From Streptosporangium album (GTDB lineage: Bacteria > Actinomycetota > Actinomycetes > Streptosporangiales > Streptosporangiaceae), in the NCBI RefSeq assembly GCF_014203795.1, contig NZ_JACHJU010000005.1, forward strand, positions 1 through 64,000: a DNA stretch of 64,000 nucleotides, written 5' to 3'. The translations under genes were made by a program, and so were the position numbers. This document shows, one piece after another, positions 32,701 to 42,188 of this stretch; the first letter of the stretch is position 1; the number at the start of each line of letters is the position of its first letter. Below the pieces are notes generated by a model that was not told the DNA's origin, made no database searches, and worked only from the letters and a program-made list of their open reading frames with translations.

Positions 32701-35120
32701 AGCGGCCGGCCGATGGGCCAGGCCGTACCGGGCGCGGGCGCGGCGGGGTCCACCCGCTCGGTGGTCACCGCGACGACCGTCTCGGTCGGGCCGTAGCTGT
32801 TGAAGATCGCGCAGCCCGCACGGGAGGCCAGGTCACGGACCCAGGCGGTCGGCGACGCCTCGCCCGCCAGGACGAGCGCGCGGCGTGGCAGCAGCCGCTC
32901 GGGCTCCACCTCCGCGCCCAGCGCGGCGAGGTGGGAGGGGGGCATCTTCAGGTAGTCGAGGTCCTGCAGGGCCTCGGCCAGCTCGGGTCCCGAGCCGCGG
33001 CGGGGCAGCTGGTGAAGGGTGCCGCCCCCGGTGAGCGGCAGATAGAACATCAGCATGCTGAAGTCGAAGGCGAGCGACTGGAGCAACCCGAAGGCGGCAC
33101 CGGGCACGATGTCGTACTCCTCGCGGATGTACTCCAGGTAGGCCACGATGTGCCGGTGCTGCACACCGACGCCCTTGGGCCGCCCGGTGGTGCCGGAGGT
33201 GTAGATCACATAGGCGAGGTCACCGGGGCCCGCGAGCGGTTCCAGCGGCGTGTCGTCGCCCTCGTCCAGCCGGTCCAGCTCGACGGTCGGACCGGTGAAA
33301 CCCTCGGTCCGGTCCCGCAGCGCCGAGTCGGTGACCAGCACGACGGCCGACGAGTCGGCGAGCAGGAAGTCCAGCCGGTCACGGGGCTGCTCGGGGTCGA
33401 GCGGCAGGTAGGCGCCGCCCGCCTTGAGCACCGCGAGGATCGCGACGGCGGCGTCCACGGTCCCGTCCAGGCAGATCGCGACGCGCGAGTCGGGGCCGAC
33501 GCCGGAATCCCGTAGACGCCTGGCCAGCCGGTTCGCCCGGCGGTGCAGCTCGGCGAAGGTGAGCGACCGCTCCCCGGCGACGAGGGCGAGCGCGTCCGGG
33601 GTCCGTGCCGCCTGGGCCTCGGCCATCTCTCCGAGCGTGCGGTGCGCGGGCCGCCAGATGCGGGTGCCCGCCCAGGCGCCCAGCAGCGACTCGCGCTCCC
33701 CGTCGCCGAGCAGCGACACCTCCGACAGACGGCGGTCGCGGTCGGAGACGGCCTCCTGGAGGAACCGCAGCATCGAGCGTTCGATCCGCTCGATCGACGC
33801 GGGCTCGAACAGGTCGGTGCGGTAGGTGAAGAGGCCGTCCACCCCCTCGTCGGTCTCGGTGAGGTAGAGCGCGAGGTCGAACTGGGTGATCGCGAGCGGC
33901 GGATCGAACGGGCCGACGCCCAGCCCGCCGAGGAACTCCTCACGCTCCACCAGGTTGGTGAGCGTGAAGGTCGCCTGGAAGATCGCCGAGCGGCCGGGGT
34001 CCCGTTCCACACGCAGGTCGTTGACGAGCTGGTGGAAGGGATAGCCCTGGTGGGCGAGCGCGCCGAGCACGGTCTCCCTGGTGCGGAGCAGGTGCTCGGC
34101 GACGGTCGGGTCGTCACCGGTACGGCTGCGCAGGGTCACCATGTTGACGAAGGATCCGACCACGTCCTCCAGCTCGCGGTAGGGCCGTCCGGCCACCGGC
34201 GAGCCCACCGCGAAGTCGTCCTGGCCCGCGTGCCGGGCGAGCACCGCCTGGTAGGCCGAGAGCAGGGTCATGTAGAGGGTGGCGCCGTGCGCCCTGCCGA
34301 GCTCGCGCACGGCCTCGATCAGTTCGGCGTCCCAGGCGAAGGTGTGGACCGCGCCGTCGAAGCGCTGTTCGGCCGGGCGCGGATGGTCGGTCGGCAGCTC
34401 CAGGTCGGACAGCCCGGCCAGCTGCTCGCGCCAGAAGGCGACGTCGGGCTCGACGTCGGGTCCCGCCAGCCGTTCCCGCTCCCACACGGCGAAGTCGCCG
34501 AACTGGACGGTCTGCTCGGGCAGCGTCGCCGTCGTGCCCTCACGGAGCCCGCCGTACAGCCTGAGCAGCTCACCGAGCATGATCTCCAGGGACTGGCCGT
34601 CGCTCACGATGTGGTGGACGGCGAGCAGGAGCACGTGGTCGTCGGGTCCGACGCGGACCAGGACCGCCCGCAGCAGCGTGTCGGTCGCCAGGTCGAAGGG
34701 GCGGCTCAGCTCCTCGCCGACGAGCTCCGAGGCCCGCTCGGCGCCGTCCGCTTCGATGACCTTCAGCACGGCGGGCCCCGGCCCGTCGACGACGACCCTC
34801 GGCTGCCCGTCCTGGGTGGTGGGGAACCGCATCCGCAGGGCCTCATGCCTGGCGGTCAGCGCCGTCAGCGCCTCCTGCAGGAGGGCGGTGTCCAGCGGAC
34901 CCGTGAGGCGCACGGTCAGCGGGATCGTGTAGGCGGTGTTCCCTGGAGCCAGCTGCTCCATGAACCACAGCCGTTCCTGCCCGCTGGACGGCGGCGGATC
35001 GGTCCCCTCAGGGCGTTGCTGAACGGTGGCGCTCGCGGCCCGGCCACGCAGTCGCTGCGACAGGAGTGCGCGTTTGTCCGCCGGGAGGGCGACGGCCCGT
35101 TCTGACAGCTGCTCGGTCAT
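29700..35120 (-). CDS. NRPS module fused to a transporter: C-A-T-TE-MFS
   Basis: One intact frame encodes 1806 residues. C domain about 45-470 (HHIVSDG, His169-Gly175). A domain about 490-980 ([11 protein letters not shown] near 640, NSYGPTE near 775, [17 protein letters not shown] near 970). Carrier about 1000-1070 ([13 protein letters not shown], Ser1028). Thioesterase about 1090-1330 with GHCAPG (Cys1166 at the nucleophile site instead of Ser), GERDP (Asp1283) and EAGHFF (His1313). MFS transporter about 1370-1790 with roughly 12 helices, [12 protein letters not shown] as the loop 2-3 motif, and a short acidic tail. By hand alignment the A-domain code is D-F-L-K-V-A-S-V-A, unassigned. It should add the second residue, release the product, and perhaps export it. 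The hydroxylase gene overlaps its stop; the A-T gene lies 45 bp upstream. Confidence 0.9.
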   Translation of the reverse strand: MTEQLSERAVALPADKRALLSQRLRGRAASATVQQRPEGTDPPPSSGQERLWFMEQLAPGNTAYTIPLTVRLTGPLDTALLQEALTALTARHEALRMRFPTTQDGQPRVVVDGPGPAVLKVIEADGAERASELVGEELSRPFDLATDTLLRAVLVRVGPDDHVLLLAVHHIVSDGQSLEIMLGELLRLYGGLREGTTATLPEQTVQFGDFAVWERERLAGPDVEPDVAFWREQLAGLSDLELPTDHPRPAEQRFDGAVHTFAWDAELIEAVRELGRAHGATLYMTLLSAYQAVLARHAGQDDFAVGSPVAGRPYRELEDVVGSFVNMVTLRSRTGDDPTVAEHLLRTRETVLGALAHQGYPFHQLVNDLRVERDPGRSAIFQATFTLTNLVEREEFLGGLGVGPFDPPLAITQFDLALYLTETDEGVDGLFTYRTDLFEPASIERIERSMLRFLQEAVSDRDRRLSEVSLLGDGERESLLGAWAGTRIWRPAHRTLGEMAEAQAARTPDALALVAGERSLTFAELHRRANRLARRLRDSGVGPDSRVAICLDGTVDAAVAILAVLKAGGAYLPLDPEQPRDRLDFLLADSSAVVLVTDSALRDRTEGFTGPTVELDRLDEGDDTPLEPLAGPGDLAYVIYTSGTTGRPKGVGVQHRHIVAYLEYIREEYDIVPGAAFGLLQSLAFDFSMLMFYLPLTGGGTLHQLPRRGSGPELAEALQDLDYLKMPPSHLAALGAEVEPERLLPRRALVLAGEASPTAWVRDLASRAGCAIFNSYGPTETVVAVTTERVDPAAPAPGTAWPIGRPLPDVRVYVLDQALRLVPPGVAGELYIGGDTLARGYLGRPALTAERFVADPYGAPGTRMYRTGDLVRRLDDGRLEFLGRTDHQVKIRGYRVELGEVEAALGTLPGVVQGVVDLRDDRLIAWLEKEPGAEESPVAELRAHLLELLPEYMVPGRFAWLDRFPLQAHGKVDRKALPDPEPERLDQRPGHIAPDGPIEEAIAGIWAGVLDLERVGTGDNFFDLGGHSLLATQVVARMRKAFPESKPPIGVLEMFKHPTLAELAELVTERRGDTVVQRRMLAELTRPIEAKDRVGSIICVPYGGANAVVYQTLADAMPAGYSLYAVAAPGREPGDEEQLPYAEVARRCVEEIAEHIRGPIVVYGHCAPGSALAVELAQRIEASGRELDALYLGGIFPFAKPKGRFLGSLSDLVNDRLHGTRTIAAELRALGGDMSGLDEEQAAFTVELMRQDGRMAEEHFTRLLSTEQRPLKAPIISVVGERDPSTEFYQERFKEWCFLSGSSSLVVIDEAGHFFPKYRADELAAILTGTHTADEAWRREHSREAGGTWWLQDSVERQAVHQEREPSMRRFLPVALGQLISLTGSALTEFAVPIWIYTITGSLAHFGLIALLALVPGIIVAPLAGAVVDRYDRRRVMIAGDLVSGVTQAVMLGLLLTDRLSVGPLYVLIAFVSVSVTFQRLAYQASIPQLVPKRYLGHATGIVQLAIGTAQFLVPLIAVGLLAAVGLKGILTIQVAAYAFAVIVVLLVKFPTTLGLRRREPISVEIANGFRFSLGHRSFRSMLFFFAGVNLFLAPMFVMISPLVLSFASLQAAGAVAVAAGAGAVTGGVVMSLWGGPTHRRLRGAIAATMLMSVAGLLTGLQANLWLIGVGAFGMSFALALINGTIMTIILVKVPQRFQGRIIAVNTMIAAATVPIGFGVIAPLAGPLLDPLLATGGPLASTVGAIIGTGPGRGIGLLYLLCGLGMALLVFAGLRIRTLARFDDEVPDAKPDDLIGIETLERTHAS

Positions 35121-35165
35121 CCGAGGCTTTTCCTTCCTAGGGGATTATCGGCTCTGCTCAGGAGG

Positions 35166-37003
35166 TCAGGAGGTCTGTTCTTCGATGTCCGCGATCAGCA
35201 GGGCCTCGACGGCGTCGGCCAGCCTTTCGACTGTGGGGTTGGTGAAGACCGCGTCCACCGGGATCTGCAGGTCCACGGCCGCTCTGATCCGGGAGACGAC
35301 CCTGATGGCCAGCAGTGAGTTGCCGCCGAGGGCGAAGAAGTCGTCGTGTACGCCGATCCGGTCCAGGCCGAGCACTTCGGTCCAGATCTCGGCGACCAGT
35401 TCCTCGGCTTCGGTGTGGGGCTCCTGTCGCGCGGTGGTGGGTTCCTGCCATGCGGGTGCGGGCAGGGCGCGCCGGTCGATCTTGCCGTTGTGGTTGAGGG
35501 GTAGTGCGTCCAGGACGACGAAGGCGGAGGGGACCATGTAGGCGGGCAGTGTCTCTTCGGCGAATCGTCGTAGCTGTGCGGTGAGGTCGGTGTTCGTGGT
35601 GGCGTCATCTGCGGGCCGGTGTGGGACCACATAGGTGACGAGGCGTTTGTCGCCGGGTTGGTCTTCTCTGACGAGGGTGGTGTTCTGGGCGAGGGCGGGG
35701 TGGCGGGCGAGGTTGGTGTCGATTTCGCCGAGTTCGATGCGGATGCCGCGGATTTTGACTTGGTCGTCGGCGCGGCCGAGGTAGTCGATGAGGCCGTTGG
35801 GGAGCCATCGGGCGAGGTCGCCGGTGCGGTACATGCGTGAGCCGGGTTCGTCGTAGGGGCAGGCGACGAAGCGTTCGGCGGTGAGGTCGGGGCGGCCGAG
35901 GTAGCCGCGGGCCAGATGGTCGCCGGCGATGTAGAGCTCGCCGGGGGCGCCTTGGGGGACGGGGCGGAGGTGTTGGTCGAGGATGTAGGCGCGGGTGTTG
36001 TCGAGGGGGCGGCCGATCGGGACGAGGGGTCCGGGTTCGGTGATGTGGTGGGCGGTGACGTAGATGGTGGTCTCGGTGGGGCCGTAGCCGTTGTGGATGT
36101 TGCCGCCCGCGAGCAGGACGCGTTCGACGGTGGCAGGAGAGGCGGCTTCGCCGGCGATCCACAGCTCCGGGATCTTCGCGAGTGCGGCGGGGGAGTCCTC
36201 CGCCAGGACGTTGAACAGGCCGGTGGTCAGGAAGATCGCGGTGACCTGTTCGTCTTTCAGTGCCCATTGGATGACGGAGGTGTCGACCACGCCGGGTGGG
36301 GCTACGACGATGGTTCCGCCGTTGAGGAGGGGGACCCATAGTTCGTACATGGAGACGTCGAAGGAGGGGCGGTGTGGAACAGGACGCGTTGCTGGTGGGG
36401 GCTGTTCCACAGGTGGTCGGCGGCGAAGGAGGCGACGTTGCGGTGGGTGACGGCGACGCCTTTGGGTTCTCCGGTGGAGCCGGAGGTGAACATCGTGTAT
36501 GCCAGCCGGTGTGGGTCGATGTCCAGGTTCAGGTTCTCGGGGTCGCTTTCGGTCCCGACGACCATGGTGTGGAGGTGGTGCATCAGGTCGTGGGTGGTGT
36601 GGGTGGTGTCGGTTCCCCCGGTCTCGGCCTGGAGGTGGTGCATCAGGTCGTGGGTGGTGTGGGTGGTGTCGGTGACGATGACGGGGGCGCCGGTCTTTTC
36701 GGCGATCCAGCGCATTCTGCTCAGGGGTAGGTCGGGGTGGAGGGGGACGTAGGTGCCGCCGGCTTTGATGACCGCGAGCAGGGTGACCATCACGTCGGCT
36801 GATCGTTGCAGGAGTGCCATGACCGGGGTTTCGGGTCCGACGCCGGCGGCTGTCAGTCTGCGGGCCAGGGCGTTGGCTCGTCCGTTCAGTTCGGCGGCGG
36901 TGAGTCGGGTCTGGCCGCTGACCACCGCTTCGGCGTCTGGAGCCGCCGCCACCCTCGCCTCGAACAGTTCGGCCAGGTTGTTTCTGAAGGAAAGCGGGTT
37001 CAC
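35166..37003 (-). pseudogene. Stand-alone NRPS A-T didomain, frameshifted
   Basis: GTG 37003 ([18 protein letters not shown]) follows GGAGATTCC. The first frame covers A1-A3 ([46 protein letters not shown]) to VLFHTAP. Near 36370 the reading must shift, then continues with [63 protein letters not shown], and a carrier with [15 protein letters not shown], ending at 35166. The lost bases equal one modulo three (probably a CCN-CAN codon region). Without the shift it would be a typical loading A-T protein of about 610 residues. An unusual in-frame 20-residue duplication lies near residues 115-150. There is no C domain, so it probably supplies the first amino acid to the downstream module. Confidence 0.85.
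36570..36673. repeat. 44-bp direct repeat with 60-bp period inside the A domain
   Basis: Bases 36570-36613 recur exactly at 36630-36673. In the coding frame this repeats [13 protein letters not shown], separated by QAETGGT, so the A domain has a 20-residue tandem insertion between motifs A2 and A3. The period is a multiple of three, so frame is kept. Confidence 0.9.
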
Positions 37004-37199
37004 GGAATCTCCAGATTCAGGGCACAACAATATGATAAAAGAACCGATGAAGGCCATTCTGCTCAGCCAGGCAGAAAAGCGACATGCTGTGAACGCGGCT
37101 CGCGAAGGAGGCGGCGTCTGCGCGTGCGGGGGGCTCCGGGGCCGTTCAGGGCATCGGGAGGCTGCGGGGACGCATGTCGGTCCAGTTCGCATTGAGACG
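37004..37199. promoter_or_regulatory. NRPS upstream region, cut by an IS
   Basis: About 200 bp lie between the A-T start and the IS left end. They should contain the promoter for the three-gene NRPS unit. An AT-rich patch (CAACAATATGATAAAAGAA) sits near 37026-37044. Any upstream regulator or MbtH gene would lie beyond the IS and is not seen. Confidence 0.35.
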
Positions 37200-38189
37200 T
37201 TGTCAGCAACGGTCGATGACCGTGTGTAGCCGATCACGGCGGGCGTGGGAGTGATCAAGTAGAGAAAAGCGTGAAGCCCCTGGTAGGGGTGGGTCTTGTC
37301 GAAGGATCCACCGCACCGCACACAAGGGCTTCACGTGACCTCCAGTATCACCTACACAGCCGAGTTGGACATGCCGCGCGAGGTTGTGCTGTTTCTGGCC
37401 GGGCTGTTGCGCGCCGAGCGGGTACGGCGCCGCACCCGCGCGGGCACTCGGGCGCTGGGCGAGTTCAAGCAGGCCGTTCTGATCATCCGCTGGCTGGTGG
37501 ACGGCGCTCGGATCGCCCGGCCGGCCGCCGATAACGCCATCTCGCACGCGACCTGTGATCGGTACGTCGAAGAAGGGGTCACCGTATTGAAGGCCCAGGC
37601 GCCGACGCTACAGGAGGCGCTCACGGCGGCGAAGGCCGCCGGCTACACCCACCTGCATCTGGATGGCACGCTGATCGAAACCGACCGCTGCCGCGCCCTG
37701 GGCCCGAACGGCGCCGACCTGTGGTGGAGTGGAAAACACAAGCAGCACGGCGGCAACATTCAGGTCCTGTCCAGCCCCGGCGGCGACCCGCTGTGGACTT
37801 CTGAGGTACGGCCCGGCCGTGAACACGATCTCACCTGTGCCCGCCTGCACGGCCTCCTCGACCCGCTGGCCAAGGCCGCCGAGGACGGGCTGATCACGTT
37901 GGCCGACCTCGGCTACGTCGATGCGGGTATGGGGTTTCGCCTGCCGTACAAGAGGTCTCGGGGTGGCACACTCACCGACGATCAGATCCAGTACAACAAG
38001 GTCCACGGTGCGCTCCGAGCCCTCGCCGAACGAGCGAACGCCCAGCTCAAGATGCGGTTCAAGGCACTGCGGAACGTCAGCAAGTGCCCTTGGAAGATCG
38101 GCGGTATCGTCGCCGCGGCGCTCGTCCTCTTCCACCGGGAGCAAGCTCACAAGCAGCTGTCACCCAGCGTGAACGCCGGTTGCTGACAA
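37200..38189 (+). mobile_element. IS5-group insertion sequence, copy 1
   Basis: Imperfect terminal repeats TTGTCAGCAAC (37200-37210) and GTTGCTGACAA (38179-38189) bracket one transposase gene of 284 residues. No clear target duplication is seen. It is related to, but clearly diverged from, the copy at 51677-52683, so these are two separate arrivals rather than a recent duplication. Confidence 0.8.
37335..38186 (+). CDS. IS5-family DDE transposase (DDE_Tnp_4 type)
   Basis: GTG 37335 (VTSSITYTAELD) is supported by the matching start of the second copy. The catalytic Asp pattern is visible in HLHLDGTLIETDRC and ITLADLGYVDAG; the late acidic residue lies in RALAERANAQLKMRFKALR. The NGADLWWSGKHKQHGGNIQV block is typical of the group. 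At 283 residues it looks intact, with no internal stop. The N-terminal region should carry the DNA-binding helices (FKQAVLIIRWLVDG). Confidence 0.88.
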   Translation: MTSSITYTAELDMPREVVLFLAGLLRAERVRRRTRAGTRALGEFKQAVLIIRWLVDGARIARPAADNAISHATCDRYVEEGVTVLKAQAPTLQEALTAAKAAGYTHLHLDGTLIETDRCRALGPNGADLWWSGKHKQHGGNIQVLSSPGGDPLWTSEVRPGREHDLTCARLHGLLDPLAKAAEDGLITLADLGYVDAGMGFRLPYKRSRGGTLTDDQIQYNKVHGALRALAERANAQLKMRFKALRNVSKCPWKIGGIVAAALVLFHREQAHKQLSPSVNAGC

Positions 38190-38299
38190 TGACTCAGCGT
38201 CAACCCTTGACAGGGAATGGGAAAGGCATCATGATCCACTGCTGCCGGGATACCTCCCGGAGGGGATGAGTGGTTCCCGATCGACAATCCGGGGGAATG

Positions 38300-38818
38300 A
38301 TGGCTGAGCGCGCACCGCTGCCCTACGACTACCTGCGCCAGGTTCCGGCGTTCACCGTCATAAGCGAGGATCTCGCCGACGGTGGCGTCCTGCCTGACGC
38401 GCACGTCTATGAAGCGGGCAACCTCTCCCCGCATCTGCGCTGGTCAGGTGCCCCGGAGGGGACGGAGGCCTACGCGGTCACCTGCTTCGACCCCGACGCG
38501 CCCACCGGCAGCGGCTGGTGGCACTGGTTGCTGGTCGACATCCCCGCCGAGGTGACCGAGCTGCCGCGCGGCGCCGGGAGCGGCACGATGGAGGGGCTCC
38601 CCAAGGGGGCGCTGCACGGCCGCAACGACTACGGCACCTTCGACTTCGGGGGGGCGGCGCCGCCTCCCGGGCCGCCCCACCGTTACGTCTTCGCCGTCCA
38701 CGCCCTCGGCGTCGGAAGCATCGAGGTCACCCCGGACCAGACGGCCGCGGTCTTCAGCGGGACGGTCAACTACCACGCGCTGGCCCGCGCGGTGCTCACG
38801 GTCGAGTACGGAGTGTGA
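38300..38818 (+). CDS. YbhB/YbcL family Raf-kinase-inhibitor-like (PEBP) protein
   Basis: Of adjacent ATGs at 38297 and 38300, the second is better spaced from GGGGG and gives 173 residues. PEBP landmarks: NLSPHLRWSGAPEGTEAYAV, FDPDAPTGSGWWHWLLVDIP and [20 protein letters not shown]. The DPDAP and GxHR loops form the phosphate/anion pocket. Bacterial function is unclear. It lies alone between an IS and lysA, converging on lysA. Confidence 0.9.
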   Translation: MAERAPLPYDYLRQVPAFTVISEDLADGGVLPDAHVYEAGNLSPHLRWSGAPEGTEAYAVTCFDPDAPTGSGWWHWLLVDIPAEVTELPRGAGSGTMEGLPKGALHGRNDYGTFDFGGAAPPPGPPHRYVFAVHALGVGSIEVTPDQTAAVFSGTVNYHALARAVLTVEYGV

Positions 38819-38902
38819 TTCTCCGCGCCGCGCCGCCGGGCAGGGCGGTGCGGCAGCCCGGAAGTTCTCTCGCGGGCCGCCTCCCCATGCCGGCCCGCGG
38901 CA

Positions 38903-38980
38903 CTCAGACGTAGAGCTCAGACGTAGAGCTCAGACGCAGAGCTCAGACGCAGAGCTCAGACGCAGAGCTCAGACGTAGAG
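38903..38980. repeat. Six tandem 13-bp repeats at the lysA 3-prime end
   Basis: CTCAGACG(T/C)AGAG is repeated six times without spacers. On the minus strand each unit reads CTCTRCGTCTGAG, that is the last codons and stop of lysA (L-Y/C-V-stop). The genuine stop at 38969-38971 lies in the unit nearest the gene; the other five lie downstream. There are no spacers, so it is not CRISPR. Confidence 0.95.
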
Positions 38981-40249
38981 ACGGAGCAGGTCCTCCTCGG
39001 TCTCCCTGCGTACGATCACGCGGGCCGATCCGTCGCGGACGGCGACCACCGGCGGCCGCGTCACATGGTTGTAGTTGCTCGCCATCGATCGCTGGTAGGC
39101 GCCTGAGGCGGGCACCGCCAGCAGGTCTCCGGGCCGTACGTCGGCGGGTAGCGGCAGGTCGCGGACGAGCACGTCACCACTCTCGCAGTGCCTGCCGACC
39201 ACGGTGACCTCACGGAGCGGGGCATCCGAGACGCGCGAGGCCAGAAGGCCCGTGTAGGCGGCGCCGTACATCGCGGGGCGCGGGTTGTCGCTCATCCCGC
39301 CGTCCACGCTGACGTAGGTGTTGACGCCGGGGATCTCCTTGACGGTGCCCACCTCGTAGAGGGCGACGGCGGTGGGCCCGGCGATCGAGCGGCCCGGTTC
39401 CACGGCGAGCCGCAGGCGGGCCGGCACGACCTCGCGCAGCGCCGCGACCACCTCGGCAGGGCTCGGCGGCACCGGGTCACCCGGCCGGTAGACGATGCCC
39501 AGGCCGCCGCCGAGGTCGAGTTTGGGGATCGTCACGCCGTGCTCGTGTTCGCAGGCCCGCAGGAACCCGGCCATCCGGCGGGCGGCCAGGGTGAAGCCGC
39601 CCAGGTCGGTGATCTGGGAGCCGATGTGGGAGTGCAGCCCGACCAGCTCCAGGGAAGCGGCCTCCAGGACCCGGCGGACCGCCTCGGCCGCCAGTCCGGC
39701 GGCGAGCGAGAACCCGAACTTCGAGTCGTCGCCCCCGGTGGCGATGAACTCGTGGGTGTGCGCCTCCACCCCGGGAGTCACCCGGACCATCACGCGCTGC
39801 CGTACCCCCGCCTCGGCCGCCACGGTGGTCAGGCGCTCGATCTCGGCGAAGGAGTCCACGACCACGCAGCCGACGCCCCAGGCGACGGCGCGGCGCAGCT
39901 CGGCGACCGACTTGTTGTTGCCGTGGAAGACCACCCGCCCCGGGTCCATGCCCCCGGCCATCGCCACGGCCAGCTCGCCCCCGGTGCACACGTCGAGGCA
40001 GAGCCCGGCCGCGTCCAGCCAGCGCACCACCTCGGAGCAGAGGAAGGCCTTCCCGCCGTAGTGCACCTCCCCGCCGGGAAGCGCGTCGCGCCACTCGGCG
40101 CAGCGGCTGTGGAACTCCTCCTCATCGAGCACGTAGGCGGGCGTACCGAATTCGGCGGCCAGCTCCCGCACGCCGACGCCGCCGATGCGCAGTTCCCCGC
40201 CGGTCCACGTCGTGGTGCGCGGCCAGCCGTTCTCGATCACCAGGTTCAT
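38969..40249 (-). CDS. lysA: Diaminopimelate decarboxylase LysA
   Basis: ATG 40249 (MNLVIENGWPRTTTW) gives 426 residues; an upstream in-frame start at 40324 is less like the family. PLP-lysine lies in VHYGGKAFLCSEV. Other motifs: VVFHGNNKSVAELRRAV, GLHSHIGSQITDLGGF (phosphate site), LDLGGGLGIVY, and VVGRHCESGDVLVRD with the active-site Cys-Glu. It converts meso-diaminopimelate to lysine. The gene diverges from an amino-acid ABC importer with about 140 bp between, and its 3-prime end bears the 13-bp repeats. Confidence 0.93.
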   Translation of the reverse strand: MNLVIENGWPRTTTWTGGELRIGGVGVRELAAEFGTPAYVLDEEEFHSRCAEWRDALPGGEVHYGGKAFLCSEVVRWLDAAGLCLDVCTGGELAVAMAGGMDPGRVVFHGNNKSVAELRRAVAWGVGCVVVDSFAEIERLTTVAAEAGVRQRVMVRVTPGVEAHTHEFIATGGDDSKFGFSLAAGLAAEAVRRVLEAASLELVGLHSHIGSQITDLGGFTLAARRMAGFLRACEHEHGVTIPKLDLGGGLGIVYRPGDPVPPSPAEVVAALREVVPARLRLAVEPGRSIAGPTAVALYEVGTVKEIPGVNTYVSVDGGMSDNPRPAMYGAAYTGLLASRVSDAPLREVTVVGRHCESGDVLVRDLPLPADVRPGDLLAVPASGAYQRSMASNYNHVTRPPVVAVRDGSARVIVRRETEEDLLRLYV

Positions 40250-40392
40250 GGGGTCGAAGGTAGAGCTTGATGGCTTTTGTCCAGTCTTAGCGTCAAAGTT
40301 TTCGAGGCTGAGACTCGCAAGCATTCACGTGCGTTGGGGCTGTTACCTCCTCCCGAAACCATGAGCTCATCATTCGCAAACCGGGAGGTTCT

Positions 40393-41277
40393 ATGACAAA
40401 GCGCCTGTATTCGGTCCTTGCTGTCGCGCTGGCGGTCTCGGCGTTCGCCGGTGGCTGCGGGCGCTCCTCGTCGGGAACCGACGCCGGCGCGGGCGCCGCC
40501 GCCGCGCAGGGCAAGTCCGCCAAGGACCTGGTGCCCGAGGCCGTACGGAAGACGGGCGAACTCCGGATGGCGACCTCGGAGGGCTACCCGCCCATGGAGA
40601 TGTACAAGCCGGGCACCCAGGACCTCACCGGCGTCGACCCGGACCTCGCCGCCGCCATCGCCGCCAAGCTCGGCCTGAAGGTGAAGATTACCAATGCGGC
40701 CTTCGACGGTCTGATCCCCGGCCTGCAGGCAGGCCGGTGGGACGTGGTGATGTCCTCGATGAGCGACACCGAGGAGCGCCGCGCGGCCGTCGACTTCGTC
40801 GACTACTTCAACGCCGGCGGCGCCATCATGGTCAAGAAGGGCAACCCCGAAGGCATCAAGACCCTCCAGGACCTGTGCGGCCGCGCCGTCGTGCTGGCCA
40901 AGGGCAGCTCGAACCTCGCGATCGGGCAGCGGCAGGACGAGAAGTGCGCCAAGAAGATGCAGATCATGCAGAGCGAGGACGCGCCGACCGGCCTGCTGAG
41001 CATCGACTCCGGACGCGCCGTCGCCACCATCGTCGACTCACCCGTCGCGGCGATGTACGCCAAGGACACCGGGAAATACGACGTGCTGCCCGAGCAGTAC
41101 GACGCCGGCCCCTGGGGCATCGCGGTCGACCGCCGCAATACCGCGCTGCGCGACGCCGTGGCCAAGGCCGTGCAGGAACTGGCGGCCGACGGCGGATACA
41201 AGGCGGTCCTGGAGAAGTACGGCGTGGCGAGCAACGCGGTGCCCGAGGTGACGGTGAACACCACGCCATGGAAGTGA
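40393..41277 (+). CDS. Amino-acid ABC transporter substrate-binding lipoprotein
   Basis: The 294-residue protein starts with a lipoprotein signal: [20 protein letters not shown] then the lipobox Cys. The mature part is a type 3 solute-binding protein ([59 protein letters not shown]). Such proteins bind amino acids or opines. GGGAGG before the ATG is strong. It leads a five-gene operon; the permease start lies inside its last codons. Confidence 0.9.
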   Translation: MTKRLYSVLAVALAVSAFAGGCGRSSSGTDAGAGAAAAQGKSAKDLVPEAVRKTGELRMATSEGYPPMEMYKPGTQDLTGVDPDLAAAIAAKLGLKVKITNAAFDGLIPGLQAGRWDVVMSSMSDTEERRAAVDFVDYFNAGGAIMVKKGNPEGIKTLQDLCGRAVVLAKGSSNLAIGQRQDEKCAKKMQIMQSEDAPTGLLSIDSGRAVATIVDSPVAAMYAKDTGKYDVLPEQYDAGPWGIAVDRRNTALRDAVAKAVQELAADGGYKAVLEKYGVASNAVPEVTVNTTPWK

Positions 41278-42188
41278 CCAAGGACCCCGGGGCCGTCGAG
41301 GCCCCGGAGCTTCCCATCGACGCCGTCCGCCCGCCCCGGCCCGGCCGGTGGATCGTGGCCACGGCCGCCGGAGCCGTCCTCGTCTGGCTGGCGTACACGG
41401 TCATCGTCAACGAGAACCTGCACTGGGACGTCATCGCCGAATATCTGACGGACGGCAGAGTCCTCGGCGGCCTGTGGGTCACGATCCAGCTCACCGTGCT
41501 GTCGATGGTGATCGGCCTGGCACTGGGAGTCCTCGCCGCGGTGATGCAGCTGTCCGGAAGCCCCGTGCTGCGGGGCGCCTCCGGGCTCTACACCTGGTTC
41601 TTCCGCGGCACCCCGCTGCTGGTCCAGCTGATCTTCTGGTTCAACATCGGGCTGGTCTTCCCCACCTTCGGCATCGGCGTGCCGTTCGACGGCCCCAAGC
41701 TGGTCGAATGGCAGGCCAACGAGCTGATCACCCCCTTCACCGCGGCCCTGCTCGGCCTGGCGATCAACGAAGGCGCCTACATGGCCGAGATCGTCCGCGC
41801 CGGCATCCGCTCGGTGGACCCGGGCCAGCGCGAGGCGGCCGAGGCGATCGGCATGTCGCACCGGCAGGTGCTCCGCCGGGTGGTGCTGCCCCAGGCGATG
41901 CGGGTGATCATCCCACCCACCGGCAACCAGTTCATCTCGATGCTCAAGACCACCTCGATGGTCTCGGTCATCGCCGGAGCCGAGCTGCTGACCGTGTCCC
42001 AGCGCATCTATCTCGGCAACTTCGAAGTGATCGCGATGCTGATCGTCGCCTCCATCTGGTACATCGTGCTCACCACCGTCGCGAGCGTCGGCCAGCACTT
42101 CGTCGAGAAGCGGTTCGAGCGCGGACACCACGCGCTGCAGGTCAGGGTCCGCCGCAACCTGCGGCCGTTCAGCAGGGGGAACGTGTGA
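41268..42188 (+). CDS. Amino-acid ABC transporter permease (HisM/GlnP type)
   Basis: ATG 41268 overlaps the binding-protein gene by 10 bp; 306 residues. After a cytoplasmic leader, the polar amino-acid permease domain shows [38 protein letters not shown] and the EAA loop [20 protein letters not shown], with about five or six helices. It probably forms a homodimer because only one permease gene is present. The stop overlaps the ATPase start (TGATG). Confidence 0.92.
   Translation: MEVTKDPGAVEAPELPIDAVRPPRPGRWIVATAAGAVLVWLAYTVIVNENLHWDVIAEYLTDGRVLGGLWVTIQLTVLSMVIGLALGVLAAVMQLSGSPVLRGASGLYTWFFRGTPLLVQLIFWFNIGLVFPTFGIGVPFDGPKLVEWQANELITPFTAALLGLAINEGAYMAEIVRAGIRSVDPGQREAAEAIGMSHRQVLRRVVLPQAMRVIIPPTGNQFISMLKTTSMVSVIAGAELLTVSQRIYLGNFEVIAMLIVASIWYIVLTTVASVGQHFVEKRFERGHHALQVRVRRNLRPFSRGNV

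Noticed and set aside
31038-35105. Long plus-strand open frames across the NRPS gene
   Set aside because: They lack any family motif and oppose a complete C-A-T-TE-MFS reading on the other strand.
38903-38980. Possible CRISPR array
   Set aside because: The 13-bp units are directly adjacent without spacers and overlap the lysA stop. No cas gene is present.
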